A DNA stretch of 36,687 bases, taken from the NCBI GenBank assembly GCA_035260525.1, contig DATFVB010000161.1:1-36687 (forward strand). Direction: 5' to 3'. Within the stretch, counting starts at the first letter, position 1; the number at the start of each line of letters is the position of its first letter. The position numbers and the translations under genes are program-made. Below, piece by piece: positions 7,759-15,502 of the stretch. Origin of the DNA: Thermoanaerobaculia bacterium. GTDB taxonomy: Bacteria; Acidobacteriota; Thermoanaerobaculia; UBA5066; DATFVB01. The notes beneath the pieces are model-generated. The model ran no database searches and was not told the DNA's origin. It saw nothing but the letters and a program-made list of their open reading frames with translations.

Positions 7759-8162
7759 AACGGACCTTCACGCTCACCGTGGCGGCCGCGCTCCTCGCCC
7801 TCGCCGCCGGTCTTTCCCCCGCGATGACGGGCTCTCCTCTCGATCTCGCGCGGCGCGAAGCGGCGCCGAGGCACGCCCTCGTCGTGGTCGATTTCTACAC
7901 CGACTGGTGCGCCTGGTGCCGGGTTCTCGACCACGAGGTCTACCCCGATCCCGCCGTGCGCCGCCAGCTCGACCGCGCGGTCTTCCTGCGCCTCGACGCC
8001 GAGCGCGAGGGCGCCGACGCCGCGCGGCGCTATCGCGTCGACGGCTTCCCGACGATCGTGTTCATCGATCCCGAAGGGAGGGAGATCGGACGGATCCGCG
8101 GGTTCTACCCGGCCCCGCAGTTCGCCGAGCGCGCGCGCCTGATCCTCGACTCCTGGCGCTGA
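7755..8162 (+). CDS. Periplasmic thioredoxin-like protein
   Basis: A 135-residue thiol-disulfide protein. Residues 1-23 are a signal peptide without a lipobox Cys, so it is probably soluble in the periplasm. The redox motif is WCAWC (C51, C54) after the strand VVVDFYTD, and the cis-proline region reads VDGFPTIVFID. It resembles the DsbD C-terminal/thioredoxin_7 group, which reduce periplasmic disulfides or receive electrons from DsbD; the partner is not evident. GTG start at 7755 overlaps the cyclase stop (GTGA), so the two are co-translated, which may be only a packing effect. Confidence 0.88.
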   Translation: MKRTFTLTVAAALLALAAGLSPAMTGSPLDLARREAAPRHALVVVDFYTDWCAWCRVLDHEVYPDPAVRRQLDRAVFLRLDAEREGADAARRYRVDGFPTIVFIDPEGREIGRIRGFYPAPQFAERARLILDSWR

Positions 8163-8256
8163 TTCCGGAGGAATCGCCTCGCTCTTCGAGGAGCGGATCG
8201 AAGACTTCCACCCGTCGCAGCGCACCCGGGACCGCTTCGGAAAGAGCCGGCGCCCG

Positions 8257-8288
8257 CATTCGGCATTCGCTCATTCGGATGGCGAATG
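8257..8288. repeat. CATTCG microrepeat with inverted copy
   Basis: CATTCG occurs at 8257, 8264 and 8272 (7- and 8-nt steps), and GCGAATG at 8282-8288 can pair with CATTCGC at 8264-8270 (7-bp stem). The element lies at the convergent junction after the thioredoxin-like gene and overlaps the end of the doubtful ORF on the other strand. Confidence 0.6.
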
Positions 8289-8471
8289 GGTGACGGGTTT
8301 CGAGCTTGGGATCTCGTCTCTCCTCCCCCGCCGGCGGCCGGGCGCCCGAGGGGCGCCGGCGAGCTCGGCCAGCCGCCGTGCCACCTCCGCGACGAGCGGC
8401 GTCTGCTCTCGCGCTCCGCAGTCGCCGAGCGCCTTCCCCGCGTCCCGGGCGGCCTGCTCGAAGAGGTTCAC
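8271..8471 (-). CDS. Hypothetical 66-residue protein (doubtful)
   Basis: A short frame starting with GTG at 8471 whose start overlaps the glycosyltransferase stop as GTGA, the same coupling used by the two genes before it. The N-terminal half (MNLFEQAARDAGKALGDCGA and on to ARRLAELAG) looks like a plausible amphipathic helix pair, while the last ~25 residues are Arg-rich and low in complexity and run into a microrepeat. No family recognised. If it is not a gene, 8163-8467 is a 305-nt gap holding only a small hairpin and the CATTCG repeats. Confidence 0.35.
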   Translation of the reverse strand: MNLFEQAARDAGKALGDCGAREQTPLVAEVARRLAELAGAPRAPGRRRGRRDEIPSSKPVTHSPSE

Positions 8472-9517
8472 AGGCCGGCTCCGGCGAGGAGCCTGGCGAT
8501 CACGTCGTCCCAGGAGATCTTCTCGACCTTCGCGCGCCCGGCCCGCGCCATCGCGGCGAGCTCCGCCGTGCGGGACCAGAGCGCGCGGAGGGCGGCGCCG
8601 AGCGCGGCGGGGTCGGGCTCGGTGACGATTCCGGTTCGACCGTCGTGCACGAACTCGAGCGGCCCTCCGGCGTCGCGGACCGTCAGCACGGCTTTTCCCG
8701 ACAGGTACGCCTCCAGCGGAACGTATCCGTAGTCCTCGTCGGCGGCCGTGACGATCACGACGCGAGCCCGGGCGAAGAGCGCGAGGAGCTCCTCTTCGGA
8801 GGGCCGGCCGACGAGCTCGCAACGGCCGGCGACGCCGATCGACCGGGAGTATTGCGCGAGCGCGTCCCGTTCCGGCCCCTCGCCGACGACCTTCAGACTC
8901 GCCTCCGGAGCGCTCGCGAGCGCGCCGATGGCCAGTCCGGGCCGCTTCCACCGTTCGAGGCGGCCGACCCAGAGCGCGTAATCGCCGGGACCATCGTCGC
9001 GGTATCGTCCCGCGAGCGGCGGCGGGTGGTACAGCGGCTCGCTCTCGATCCCGCTGTACCGCGCGAGGCGCTCGGCGACGTTCTTCGAGTTGGCGAACAC
9101 GCGGCGCGACTCCGAGAGTCCCCGGACGTCCATCCGATGGATCATCCGCCGGATCTCGAGATCCTCCTCGTGCGTCTCGAAGTCGCTGTACGCCGTCGCG
9201 AACTGGTCGTAGACGGGACGATGCTGGTGGATCACCCAGGCGACCTTCCGCGGATGCCGCGCGACGAAGCTCGGGAAGCGGGTCGTGATCAGGGCGTCCA
9301 CGTCGTTGCCGGCGAACCGCGTGAACTCCCCGAGCCGCCACGCCAGCGCGCTCTTGACGAGGTCCGCGTGGGTGCGGTCGAACAGGGGCATCGTGACGAG
9401 CTCCGCGTCGACGCCGTGCGCGCAGAGCTCCTCCGTCAACCGCTCGACGTGCCGCTCCGCGCCTCCCGTGAGGAACGGCGTGTGCACCGCGGCAACGACG
9501 ACCCGCGGCCGGCTCAC
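8468..9517 (-). CDS. Family 4 glycosyltransferase
   Basis: Retaining GT-B glycosyltransferase of 349 residues that transfers a sugar from a nucleotide-sugar donor, probably to an envelope glycan. The N-terminal Rossmann half shows the acceptor-side glycine loop in HTPFLTGGAERHVERL; the C-terminal half has WVGRLERWKRP, the long loop GEGPERDALAQ, and the donor-site EX7E-like region DEDYGYVPLEAYLSGK followed by AGGPLEFV. The start is GTG at 9517, overlapping the stop of the methyltransferase (GTGA). A much longer in-frame extension upstream is only a shadow of that gene. The donor and acceptor cannot be read from sequence. Confidence 0.92.
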   Translation of the reverse strand: MSRPRVVVAAVHTPFLTGGAERHVERLTEELCAHGVDAELVTMPLFDRTHADLVKSALAWRLGEFTRFAGNDVDALITTRFPSFVARHPRKVAWVIHQHRPVYDQFATAYSDFETHEEDLEIRRMIHRMDVRGLSESRRVFANSKNVAERLARYSGIESEPLYHPPPLAGRYRDDGPGDYALWVGRLERWKRPGLAIGALASAPEASLKVVGEGPERDALAQYSRSIGVAGRCELVGRPSEEELLALFARARVVIVTAADEDYGYVPLEAYLSGKAVLTVRDAGGPLEFVHDGRTGIVTEPDPAALGAALRALWSRTAELAAMARAGRAKVEKISWDDVIARLLAGAGL

Positions 9518-10593
9518 GCCCGCGGGCGCTCGGCGAAGAGCGCGTAGTCCTGGAAGCCGAAGAGCCAGCGGTTGAGCTTCCGCTCGTTCTCCCCGGTTTC
9601 TTCGAGCGCCTCCTCCGGCGGGACCGGAGCGAGGAATCGGACCTCCTTCTCGGCGAAACCGGCGTCGCGGGCCAGCAGCGAGAGGGTCGCCGCGGGCGCC
9701 GGCCAGCGGTGCGTGGGGTCGAGCCGGTACGCGCGCATCGCGTAGAGCGAATCGGGGTTGATCGTCTCGAGGAGCAGCCGCCCGCCGGGGACGAGCGCGT
9801 CGAACGCGAGTCCCAGGAACTCTCTCGCGGCGCCGGGGTCGAGGTGCTCGACGAACTGGAGAGCGGCCACGCCCCCGAGGCTCCCCCGCGATCCGCGAAG
9901 GCGCTCGAACGCGTCTCCCGCCTCGACCGGCAGTCCGCTCCGTTGCGCGATCGTCACGGCGACGCGGTTCGCGTCGACCCCGCGCGCGGAGATTCCGGAC
10001 GCGGAAAGCAGCGCGACGAACTCCCCGCGCCCGCACCCGCAGTCCAGGACGGGACCGGGAGCCGCGCGGAAGAAGTCGACGTAGCCCTGCTGCCGGTCCC
10101 GGATCGCGTCCTCGCTCCCGCGGAACTCCTCCTCGAACCGGGCATAGAGACCCTCCGGGATCGGCGGCGCGCCCGGACCGACCGCCGGCGCGGACGGCAC
10201 GGCCGCCGAGGGAGGCCGCTCCCACGCCGCCATGCGCGCCTGCAGCACGTCGTTCTGGCGCGCGAGGCGGCGCTCGGCCTCCGCGAGCTCGCTCCGGAGC
10301 GTCTCGACCGTGCGTTCGAGGGCGCGCGCGCCCTCGAGGAGCTTCGCGTTGAAGGTTCCCTGGGAGCGCGTCGCGATGCGGAGCACCCGCAGGACGGCGC
10401 GCTTCACGAACCCGAGCCCGGCGCCGGGCGCGACGGACGGGACGAAATAGCGCTCCGCTCCGGCCCATGCGCGCAGCGCGGGCGAATCGGCCGGACCGTC
10501 GTCGTCAGCGTGCGGCGCCGCCTCGCGCACGCCGCGGCGGATCTCCTGGGCCAGCCGCTCGACGGAAAGCCGCTCCTCGTCTTCGCGTGTCAT
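9514..10593 (-). CDS. SAM-dependent methyltransferase with N-terminal coiled coil
   Basis: The 359-residue protein has a helical N-terminal part: a region rich in charged residues, then a likely coiled coil at about 85-125 (ARALERTVETLRSELAEAER). The class I methyltransferase fold follows, with the SAM-binding motif I VLDCGCGRGEF at 182-192 and a GVDAN acidic-loop motif. The QFVEHLDP and GGRLLLETINPDS segments are typical of methyltransferases found with O-antigen or exopolysaccharide glycosyltransferases, and it is coupled to one by GTGA. A role in capping or modifying a surface glycan is inferred. A TATCAT box lies 11 nt before the ATG, leaving at most a few leader bases and no Shine-Dalgarno. 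Confidence 0.9.
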   Translation of the reverse strand: MTREDEERLSVERLAQEIRRGVREAAPHADDDGPADSPALRAWAGAERYFVPSVAPGAGLGFVKRAVLRVLRIATRSQGTFNAKLLEGARALERTVETLRSELAEAERRLARQNDVLQARMAAWERPPSAAVPSAPAVGPGAPPIPEGLYARFEEEFRGSEDAIRDRQQGYVDFFRAAPGPVLDCGCGRGEFVALLSASGISARGVDANRVAVTIAQRSGLPVEAGDAFERLRGSRGSLGGVAALQFVEHLDPGAAREFLGLAFDALVPGGRLLLETINPDSLYAMRAYRLDPTHRWPAPAATLSLLARDAGFAEKEVRFLAPVPPEEALEETGENERKLNRWLFGFQDYALFAERPRA

Positions 10594-10604
10594 GGGGTCG
10601 TCCG

Positions 10605-10610
10605 ATGATA
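10605..10610 (-). promoter_or_regulatory. -10 box before the methyltransferase gene
   Basis: TATCAT on the minus strand, 11 nt before the ATG at 10593; the transcript would start only about 4 nt upstream of the gene. No Shine-Dalgarno is seen. Confidence 0.45.
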
Positions 10611-10642
10611 CGCGACGGTTCGCGCGCGCTTCAACGGAGCGG

Positions 10643-11719
10643 TCACGCGCCCCGCGACCGAGCGTCCTCCGGCGGGGGAACGGGCGCCGTGGCCGTGTCC
10701 CACACCGCGATCCCGAGCGCCACGACGATCGGGCCGAGGAAGAGGCCGAGGAAGCCGAACGCCGCGAGACCGCCCATCACCCCGAAGAACACCGGAAGCG
10801 TGTTCATCTCTGACCGTCCCGAGATGATCATCGGCTTCAACCAGTTGTCGGCGAGCCCGACGATCAGCAATCCCCACGCGAGGATCCCGATCCCCCGGCC
10901 CCAGTGTCCCTGCACCAGGAGGATGATCCCGGCCGGCGCCCAGACGATCGCCGTCCCTCCGACGGGGAGCAGCGACAGGAACGCCATGATCGCGCCGAAG
11001 ACGACCGGGGACGGGAGCCCGAGGACGGCGAAGCCGACGCCGCCGAGCGCCCCCTGGACGAGCGCGGTCAGGAGCGTTCCGACGAGGATCGCGTGCAGGA
11101 CCGAATCGAGATGCGCGACGAGCGCCGCCGTCTTCTCGCGCTCCGTCGGGATGGCGGCGATCACGCGGCGCCACATCTCCTCGCCGTCCCGGAAGAAGAA
11201 GAACAGCGTGAACGCCATGATGAAGAAGGACGCGACGACGCCCAGGAAGCCGATCGCGAGGCTCGATGCGACCGCCGCCGTGCGCGTGGCCATGGTCTTC
11301 ATCCCCGTCTCGAGCCAGACCTGAACGTCCGCGGTCGTGACGGGGAAATAGCCGGACACCTTTTCGATGACGCGCCGGAAGACGGGGATCCGGAACACGT
11401 CCTCCGCGGAGCTCATCCGGTGGGTCTTCACGTAGTCGGAGACGAGCGCGTAGAGATGCGTGCCCTGCTTGAGGAGCGCGGCGGTGAGCAGGGCACCCGG
11501 GATCACGACAAGGAGGATCGTGAGCACCGTCGCGGTGAGCGCCGCGACGTCGGGCCGGCGGAGCCGCCGCCGGAGCCGCCGGTACGCGGGCATGAACAGG
11601 ATCGCGAGCACCGCGGCCCACGCGATCGGACCGATGAAAGGGGCGAAGATCCGCCAGAGGAGGTACGCGAGCAGCGCGCCCGCCGCGATCGAGAACGCGA
11701 GCGAGCGGGCGCGCGGCAT
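10643..11719 (-). CDS. AI-2E family transporter (PerM/YdiK type permease)
   Basis: Integral inner-membrane protein of 358 residues with about eight hydrophobic segments, in the usual order: two N-terminal helices, a charged soluble stretch (~95-150), then paired helices and the conserved LLPVGGTAIVWAP and DNWLKPMIISGR segments near 255 and 290. Members have been linked to AI-2 export, sodium/proton exchange or are uncharacterised, so substrate is unknown. The start chosen is ATG at 11719, preceded by TATCAT-N8 with no Shine-Dalgarno; an ATG six codons upstream at 11737 is possible but would place the -10 box inside the gene. It diverges from queG with overlapping promoter elements. Confidence 0.9.
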   Translation of the reverse strand: MPRARSLAFSIAAGALLAYLLWRIFAPFIGPIAWAAVLAILFMPAYRRLRRRLRRPDVAALTATVLTILLVVIPGALLTAALLKQGTHLYALVSDYVKTHRMSSAEDVFRIPVFRRVIEKVSGYFPVTTADVQVWLETGMKTMATRTAAVASSLAIGFLGVVASFFIMAFTLFFFFRDGEEMWRRVIAAIPTEREKTAALVAHLDSVLHAILVGTLLTALVQGALGGVGFAVLGLPSPVVFGAIMAFLSLLPVGGTAIVWAPAGIILLVQGHWGRGIGILAWGLLIVGLADNWLKPMIISGRSEMNTLPVFFGVMGGLAAFGFLGLFLGPIVVALGIAVWDTATAPVPPPEDARSRGA

Positions 11720-11727
11720 GCGCCCGG

Positions 11728-11733
11728 ATGATA
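11728..11733 (-). promoter_or_regulatory. -10 box for a leaderless AI-2E transporter mRNA
   Basis: TATCAT on the minus strand, then 8 nt, then the ATG at 11719. It overlaps by two bases the plus-strand -10 box of queG. Confidence 0.6.
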
Positions 11734-11737
11734 GCAT
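11732..11737 (+). promoter_or_regulatory. -10 box for a leaderless queG mRNA
   Basis: TAGCAT on the plus strand, then 8 nt, then GTG at 11746 and ATG at 11749. Together with the minus-strand box at 11728-11733 it forms a compact bidirectional promoter. Confidence 0.5.
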
Positions 11738-11745
11738 CGGCCGAC

Positions 11746-12804
11746 GTGATGACGGCCTCGCTGGAGCCTCCGCCGAGCGTCGCCGCGCCCGACGGCGCGC
11801 AAGATCGGCGGCGGCTCCGGGCGATCTTCGCTCGCGCCGCCCGCGCCGAGGGATTCCTCCGGATCGGCGTCGCCGCCGCGGGTCCCGCCCCGCATGCCGC
11901 GGAGCTCGCCCGCTGGCTCGACGCCGGGTTTCACGCGTCGATGGGTTACCTCGAGCGGTCGCGCGCCCTCCGCGCCGATGCCCGCTCCCTGCTGCCCGGC
12001 GCCCGCTCGGTCGTCGTCCTGAGCCACGCGTACCCGTCCCCGGATCCGGCCGCGGCCGACGGCTCGCGCACCGCGCGGTACGCCCTCGGCGAGGACTATC
12101 ACCGGAGCCTGCGCCGCAAGTGCGAGCGGGTCGTCGAGGCGGTGCGCGCCGCGGGAGTGGATCTCTCCGCCCGGATCGGCGTCGATTCCGCGCCGATCGC
12201 CGAGCGCGACTTCGCCGCCGCCGCGGGGATCGGATGGGTCGGCAAGAACGGGATGATCCTGAACCGGGAAGACGGCAGCTGGTTCCTCCTGTGCGAGATC
12301 GTGACGGACCTCGACCTTCCGCTCGACTCGCCGGAAGCCGAGCGCTGCGGCTCGTGCACGCGCTGCCTCGACGCGTGCCCGACCGGCGCGTTCCCGCGGC
12401 CCGGCGTCGTCGACGCGGCGCGCTGCCTCTCCTACTGGACGATCGAGCAGCGCGGGACGATTCCCGACGAGATCGTGCGGAAGATGAACGGATGGGTCTT
12501 CGGCTGCGACGTCTGCCAGGAGGTCTGCCCCTACAACGCCGCCGTCGACACGGGCGTGCTCGAGCGCCGCCCCGCGACCCTGACGGAGCTCGTCGCGGCC
12601 CGCGCCGCGGAATGGAAACGCCGCTTCGGCGACACGCCGCTCGCGCGCGCGGGGGCCGCGGGCATGCGGCGCAACGCGGCGGCCGCCGCGGCCGGACGGG
12701 GCCTGCGCTCCCTGCTGCCGGCGCTCGAACCGCTCGCGCGCGGGCCGCATCCGGTCGTCGCCGAGCAGGCCCGCCGAGCGATCCGCGCCCTCGAGAGCGC
12801 GTGA
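11746..12804 (+). CDS. queG: Epoxyqueuosine reductase QueG
   Basis: Cobalamin- and iron-sulfur-dependent enzyme that reduces epoxyqueuosine to queuosine in tRNA, the last step of Q34 synthesis. The protein (~352 residues) carries the SAPIAERDFAAAAGIGWVGK segment, and two 4Fe-4S ferredoxin-type clusters: CGSCTRCLDACPTGA near residue 200 and CDVCQEVCPYN near 254. The C-terminal part is a HEAT-like helical extension. Three starts are possible: ATG 11728, GTG 11746 and ATG 11749. I chose 11746 because a -10-like TAGCAT ends 8 nt before it and because 11728 would overlap the promoter of the divergent gene; there is no Shine-Dalgarno. The Nudix gene follows after 4 nt. Confidence 0.93.
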   Translation: MMTASLEPPPSVAAPDGAQDRRRLRAIFARAARAEGFLRIGVAAAGPAPHAAELARWLDAGFHASMGYLERSRALRADARSLLPGARSVVVLSHAYPSPDPAAADGSRTARYALGEDYHRSLRRKCERVVEAVRAAGVDLSARIGVDSAPIAERDFAAAAGIGWVGKNGMILNREDGSWFLLCEIVTDLDLPLDSPEAERCGSCTRCLDACPTGAFPRPGVVDAARCLSYWTIEQRGTIPDEIVRKMNGWVFGCDVCQEVCPYNAAVDTGVLERRPATLTELVAARAAEWKRRFGDTPLARAGAAGMRRNAAAAAAGRGLRSLLPALEPLARGPHPVVAEQARRAIRALESA

Positions 12805-12808
12805 TCCG

Positions 12809-13219
12809 ATGGCCGCCTCCGCGCCGCCGCTCCCGCTCGTGCTGGTCGTCGCCGCGGTCGTCGTGCGCGGCGACCGGGTCCTCCTCTCGCGGCGGCCGCC
12901 CGGAAAGCACCTCGCGGGGCTGTGGGAGTTCCCCGGGGGCAAGGTCGAGGAGGGAGAGACGCCCGAGGAGGCCCTCGTCCGCGAGGTCCGCGAGGAGGTC
13001 GGCGTCGAGATCCGCCGGCTGCGGCCGTACGCGTTCGTGCACCACGCCTACCCGGAGAAGCGGATCCTGATGCTCGCCTATCGCTGCGAGGCGGCCGGCG
13101 AGCCCGGCGACGCCGAGCTCGAATGGCGCTGGCAGCCGCTCGCGGAGCTCGACGCCGCGTCGATGCCGCCGGCGGACGCCCCGATCGTGCTCTCGCTGCG
13201 GGAAGAGGCGGCGGCATGA
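12809..13219 (+). CDS. mutT: MutT-like Nudix hydrolase
   Basis: A 136-residue pyrophosphohydrolase of the kind that removes 8-oxo-dGTP from the nucleotide pool. The Nudix box is complete at about residues 44-66: G, then E50, then REVREEVGV, with all the metal-binding glutamates. The sequence just before it (SRRPPGKHLAGLWEFPGGK) is characteristic of MutT proper and of the MutT-like domain of MutY. Substrate is inferred from that similarity. It follows queG by 4 nt and its stop overlaps the next start as ATGA, so queG, this gene and the CNNM gene form one transcript. Confidence 0.9.
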   Translation: MAASAPPLPLVLVVAAVVVRGDRVLLSRRPPGKHLAGLWEFPGGKVEEGETPEEALVREVREEVGVEIRRLRPYAFVHHAYPEKRILMLAYRCEAAGEPGDAELEWRWQPLAELDAASMPPADAPIVLSLREEAAA

Positions 13220-14493
13220 CGGGGTCTCTGCTGCTCTTCTTCGCGCTGTTCTTCTTCTTCCTGCTCCTCTCGGCGTTCTTCGCCGCGTCCGAGACCGCGC
13301 TCGTGGCCCTGGGCCGCATCGACCTGCAGCACATGCGGGAACGGAAGGTCCGCGGCGCGGCGACGGTCGATCGGCTCAAGAAGCACCCCGCCCGGCTCCT
13401 TTCCGCCGCCCTGATCGGCCAGAACCTCGCGACATCGGCCGCGTCGGCGGTCGCGACCGTCTCCGCCGAGAACCTCTTCGGGGAGAAAGTCGGCATCGCC
13501 GCCGCCGTCGTCGTCTCGACGATCCTCCTCTTCTCGCTGGGCGAGATGATGCCCAAGTCCCTCGCCGCCGCCTCGCCGGCGCGCGTGTCCCTCCTCGTCG
13601 CGCGTCCCTTCGAGATTTTCACCCGGATCGTGAGTCCCGTCGCCAAGGTCGTGATCTTCGTCGTCAACCGGGTCCTCGCGCTCTTCGGCATCCCGCAGAC
13701 GCGGCCCGCGATGACCGAGGAGGAGATGAAGGCGGTGATCAACATCGGGCACGCCGAAGGACTCCTCGAAAAGGAGGAGCGCGAGAGGATGGTGCGCGTG
13801 CTCGAGTTCGGCGACCGCCGCGTGTCGGAGGTGATGGTGCCCCGGCCCCGCATCGTCGCGATCCCGGAGACCGCGTCCTATGCGGAGACGCACGATCTCT
13901 TCTCGCAGCACATGTTCTCCCGCATTCCCGTCTACCGCGACTCCCTCGACAACGTCGTCGGAATCCTGAAGGCGAAGGACCTCTTCGACCTGACCCCCGA
14001 CCAAATCGCGTCGTTCACTCCCGCGCGGTACGCGTCGCCGCCGTTCCTCGTTCCCGAATTCAAGAGCCTCGACGCGCTGTTTCGCGAGATGCGGCGGCGC
14101 AAGCAGCACATGGCGATCGCGATCGACGAGTACGGCGGCACGGCCGGCCTCGTGACGATCGAGGATGCGATCGAGGCGCTCCTCGGCTCGATCCAGGACG
14201 AGTACGACGAGGAGGCGCCCGGGTTCACGAAACTGGACGAGCGAACCTACATCCTCGACGGCAGCTTCCGGCTCGCCGACCTCGAGAGCCGCTTCGGCCT
14301 GCAGTACCCGAACGCGATCGACGAGACCGTCGCCGGCCTCCTGCTCCAGCGCTTCGGCCGGGTTCCCGGGAAGGGGGATCGGCTGCGCGGCCGGCAGGCG
14401 GAGTACGTCGTGCTCGAGGCCTCCCCCTCGGCGATCAAGCGCGTCAAGATGATCCTCCCGCGGAATTCCGGGGCCCCGGCTACAATGCCCTAG
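13216..14493 (+). CDS. CNNM/CorC-type hemolysin-family membrane protein
   Basis: A 425-residue inner-membrane protein of the DUF21-CBS-CorC_HlyC family, associated with magnesium or cobalt efflux and tolerance. The N-terminal DUF21 domain has about three to four membrane segments, starting with a run of Phe and Leu (LLLFFALFFFFLLLSAFFAA) and the conserved ASETAL motif. A CBS pair lies at roughly 200-325 (VMVPRPRIVAIPE, SRIPVYRDSLDNVVGIL, DEYGGTAGLVTIEDAIE), followed by the CorC_HlyC domain. The ATG at 13216 overlaps the Nudix stop (ATGA); the longer upstream frame is a shadow. Transported ion unproven. Confidence 0.92.
   Translation: MTGSLLLFFALFFFFLLLSAFFAASETALVALGRIDLQHMRERKVRGAATVDRLKKHPARLLSAALIGQNLATSAASAVATVSAENLFGEKVGIAAAVVVSTILLFSLGEMMPKSLAAASPARVSLLVARPFEIFTRIVSPVAKVVIFVVNRVLALFGIPQTRPAMTEEEMKAVINIGHAEGLLEKEERERMVRVLEFGDRRVSEVMVPRPRIVAIPETASYAETHDLFSQHMFSRIPVYRDSLDNVVGILKAKDLFDLTPDQIASFTPARYASPPFLVPEFKSLDALFREMRRRKQHMAIAIDEYGGTAGLVTIEDAIEALLGSIQDEYDEEAPGFTKLDERTYILDGSFRLADLESRFGLQYPNAIDETVAGLLLQRFGRVPGKGDRLRGRQAEYVVLEASPSAIKRVKMILPRNSGAPATMP
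14481..14486 (+). promoter_or_regulatory. -10 box for a leaderless isocitrate dehydrogenase mRNA
   Basis: TACAAT, then 7 nt (which include the TAG stop of the previous gene), then the ATG at 14494. No Shine-Dalgarno is present, so the gene could be expressed from a leaderless transcript starting at the A of ATG. Confidence 0.65.
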
Positions 14494-15498
14494 ATGACGG
14501 AACCGCCCCGGGTCGCCACGCTCCTCCGCGGAGACGGAGTCGGTCCCGAAGTCACCGACGCGGTGCTGTCGATCTTCGAGAAGGCCGGCGCACGGGTCGT
14601 CTTCGAGGAGGTGAGCGCGGGGCTCGAATCGCAGCGCGCGCAGGGAGATCCTCTCCCTCCCGAGGTCCTCGACTCGATCCGCAAGAACGGGACCGCGCTG
14701 AAAGGGCCGCTGACGACCCCCGTCGGCGGCGGCTTCAAGTCCGTCAACGTGCGCCTCCGCCAGAACCTCGACCTCTACGCCAACCTCCGCCCGGTCTCGA
14801 ACTTCGCGAACGTCCCGACGCGGTTCACCGGCGTCGACCTGGTCATCGTCCGGGAGAACACCGAGGACCTCTACGCCGGGCTCGAGCACGTCGTCGTCCC
14901 CGGCGTCGTCGAGTCGCTGAAGATCATCACGGAGAAGGCGTCGACGCGCATCGCGCGCTTCGCCTTCGAGTACGCCCTGAAGCACGGCCGCCGCCGGGTG
15001 ACGGTCGTCCACAAGGCGAACATCATGAAGCTCTCCGACGGCCTCTTCCTCGAATGCTTTCGCCGCGTCGCCGCCGAATACACGGAGATCCGGGCCGACG
15101 AGAGGATCGTCGACGCGCTCTGCATGGACCTCGTGCTCAGGCCCGAGACCTACGACGTGCTGCTCCTCGAGAACCTCTACGGCGACATCGTCTCCGACCT
15201 CGCCGCGGGGCTCGTCGGGGGGCTCGGCGTCGTCGGGAGCGCGAATCTCGGCCTCGACTACGCCGTCTTCGAGGCCGTGCACGGGTCGGCCCCGGACATC
15301 GCCGGGAAGGACCTTGCCAATCCGACCGCGCTCCTCGTCTCCGCGATCATGATGCTCGACCACTTCGACCAGCAGGAAGCCGCCGGGCGGATCCGGCGCG
15401 CCCTCGAAGGAACGTACGCCGCCGGGATCCGGACGAAGGACCTCGGCGGCGCGGCCGGGACGAAGTCCTTCACCAGGGCGATTCTGGACAGGCTGTAG
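14494..15498 (+). CDS. Isocitrate dehydrogenase, NAD-dependent type
   Basis: Oxidative decarboxylation of isocitrate to 2-oxoglutarate in the TCA cycle. The 334-residue protein belongs to the isocitrate/isopropylmalate dehydrogenase family: GDGVGPEV at the N-terminus, KSVNVRLRQNLDLYANLRP substrate site with the isocitrate-type Ser and Arg residues, ENTEDLYAG, KANIMKLSDG and HGSAPDIAGK. In the last motif Asp and Ile stand where NADP enzymes have Lys and Tyr (positions 344-345 of the E. coli enzyme), which indicates NAD specificity. Homoisocitrate dehydrogenase is a less likely alternative. The ATG abuts the preceding stop and has its own -10-like box. The gene ends only 4 nt from the convergent methyltransferase. 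Confidence 0.87.
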   Translation: MTEPPRVATLLRGDGVGPEVTDAVLSIFEKAGARVVFEEVSAGLESQRAQGDPLPPEVLDSIRKNGTALKGPLTTPVGGGFKSVNVRLRQNLDLYANLRPVSNFANVPTRFTGVDLVIVRENTEDLYAGLEHVVVPGVVESLKIITEKASTRIARFAFEYALKHGRRRVTVVHKANIMKLSDGLFLECFRRVAAEYTEIRADERIVDALCMDLVLRPETYDVLLLENLYGDIVSDLAAGLVGGLGVVGSANLGLDYAVFEAVHGSAPDIAGKDLANPTALLVSAIMMLDHFDQQEAAGRIRRALEGTYAAGIRTKDLGGAAGTKSFTRAILDRL

Positions 15499-15502
15499 CG
15501 GT

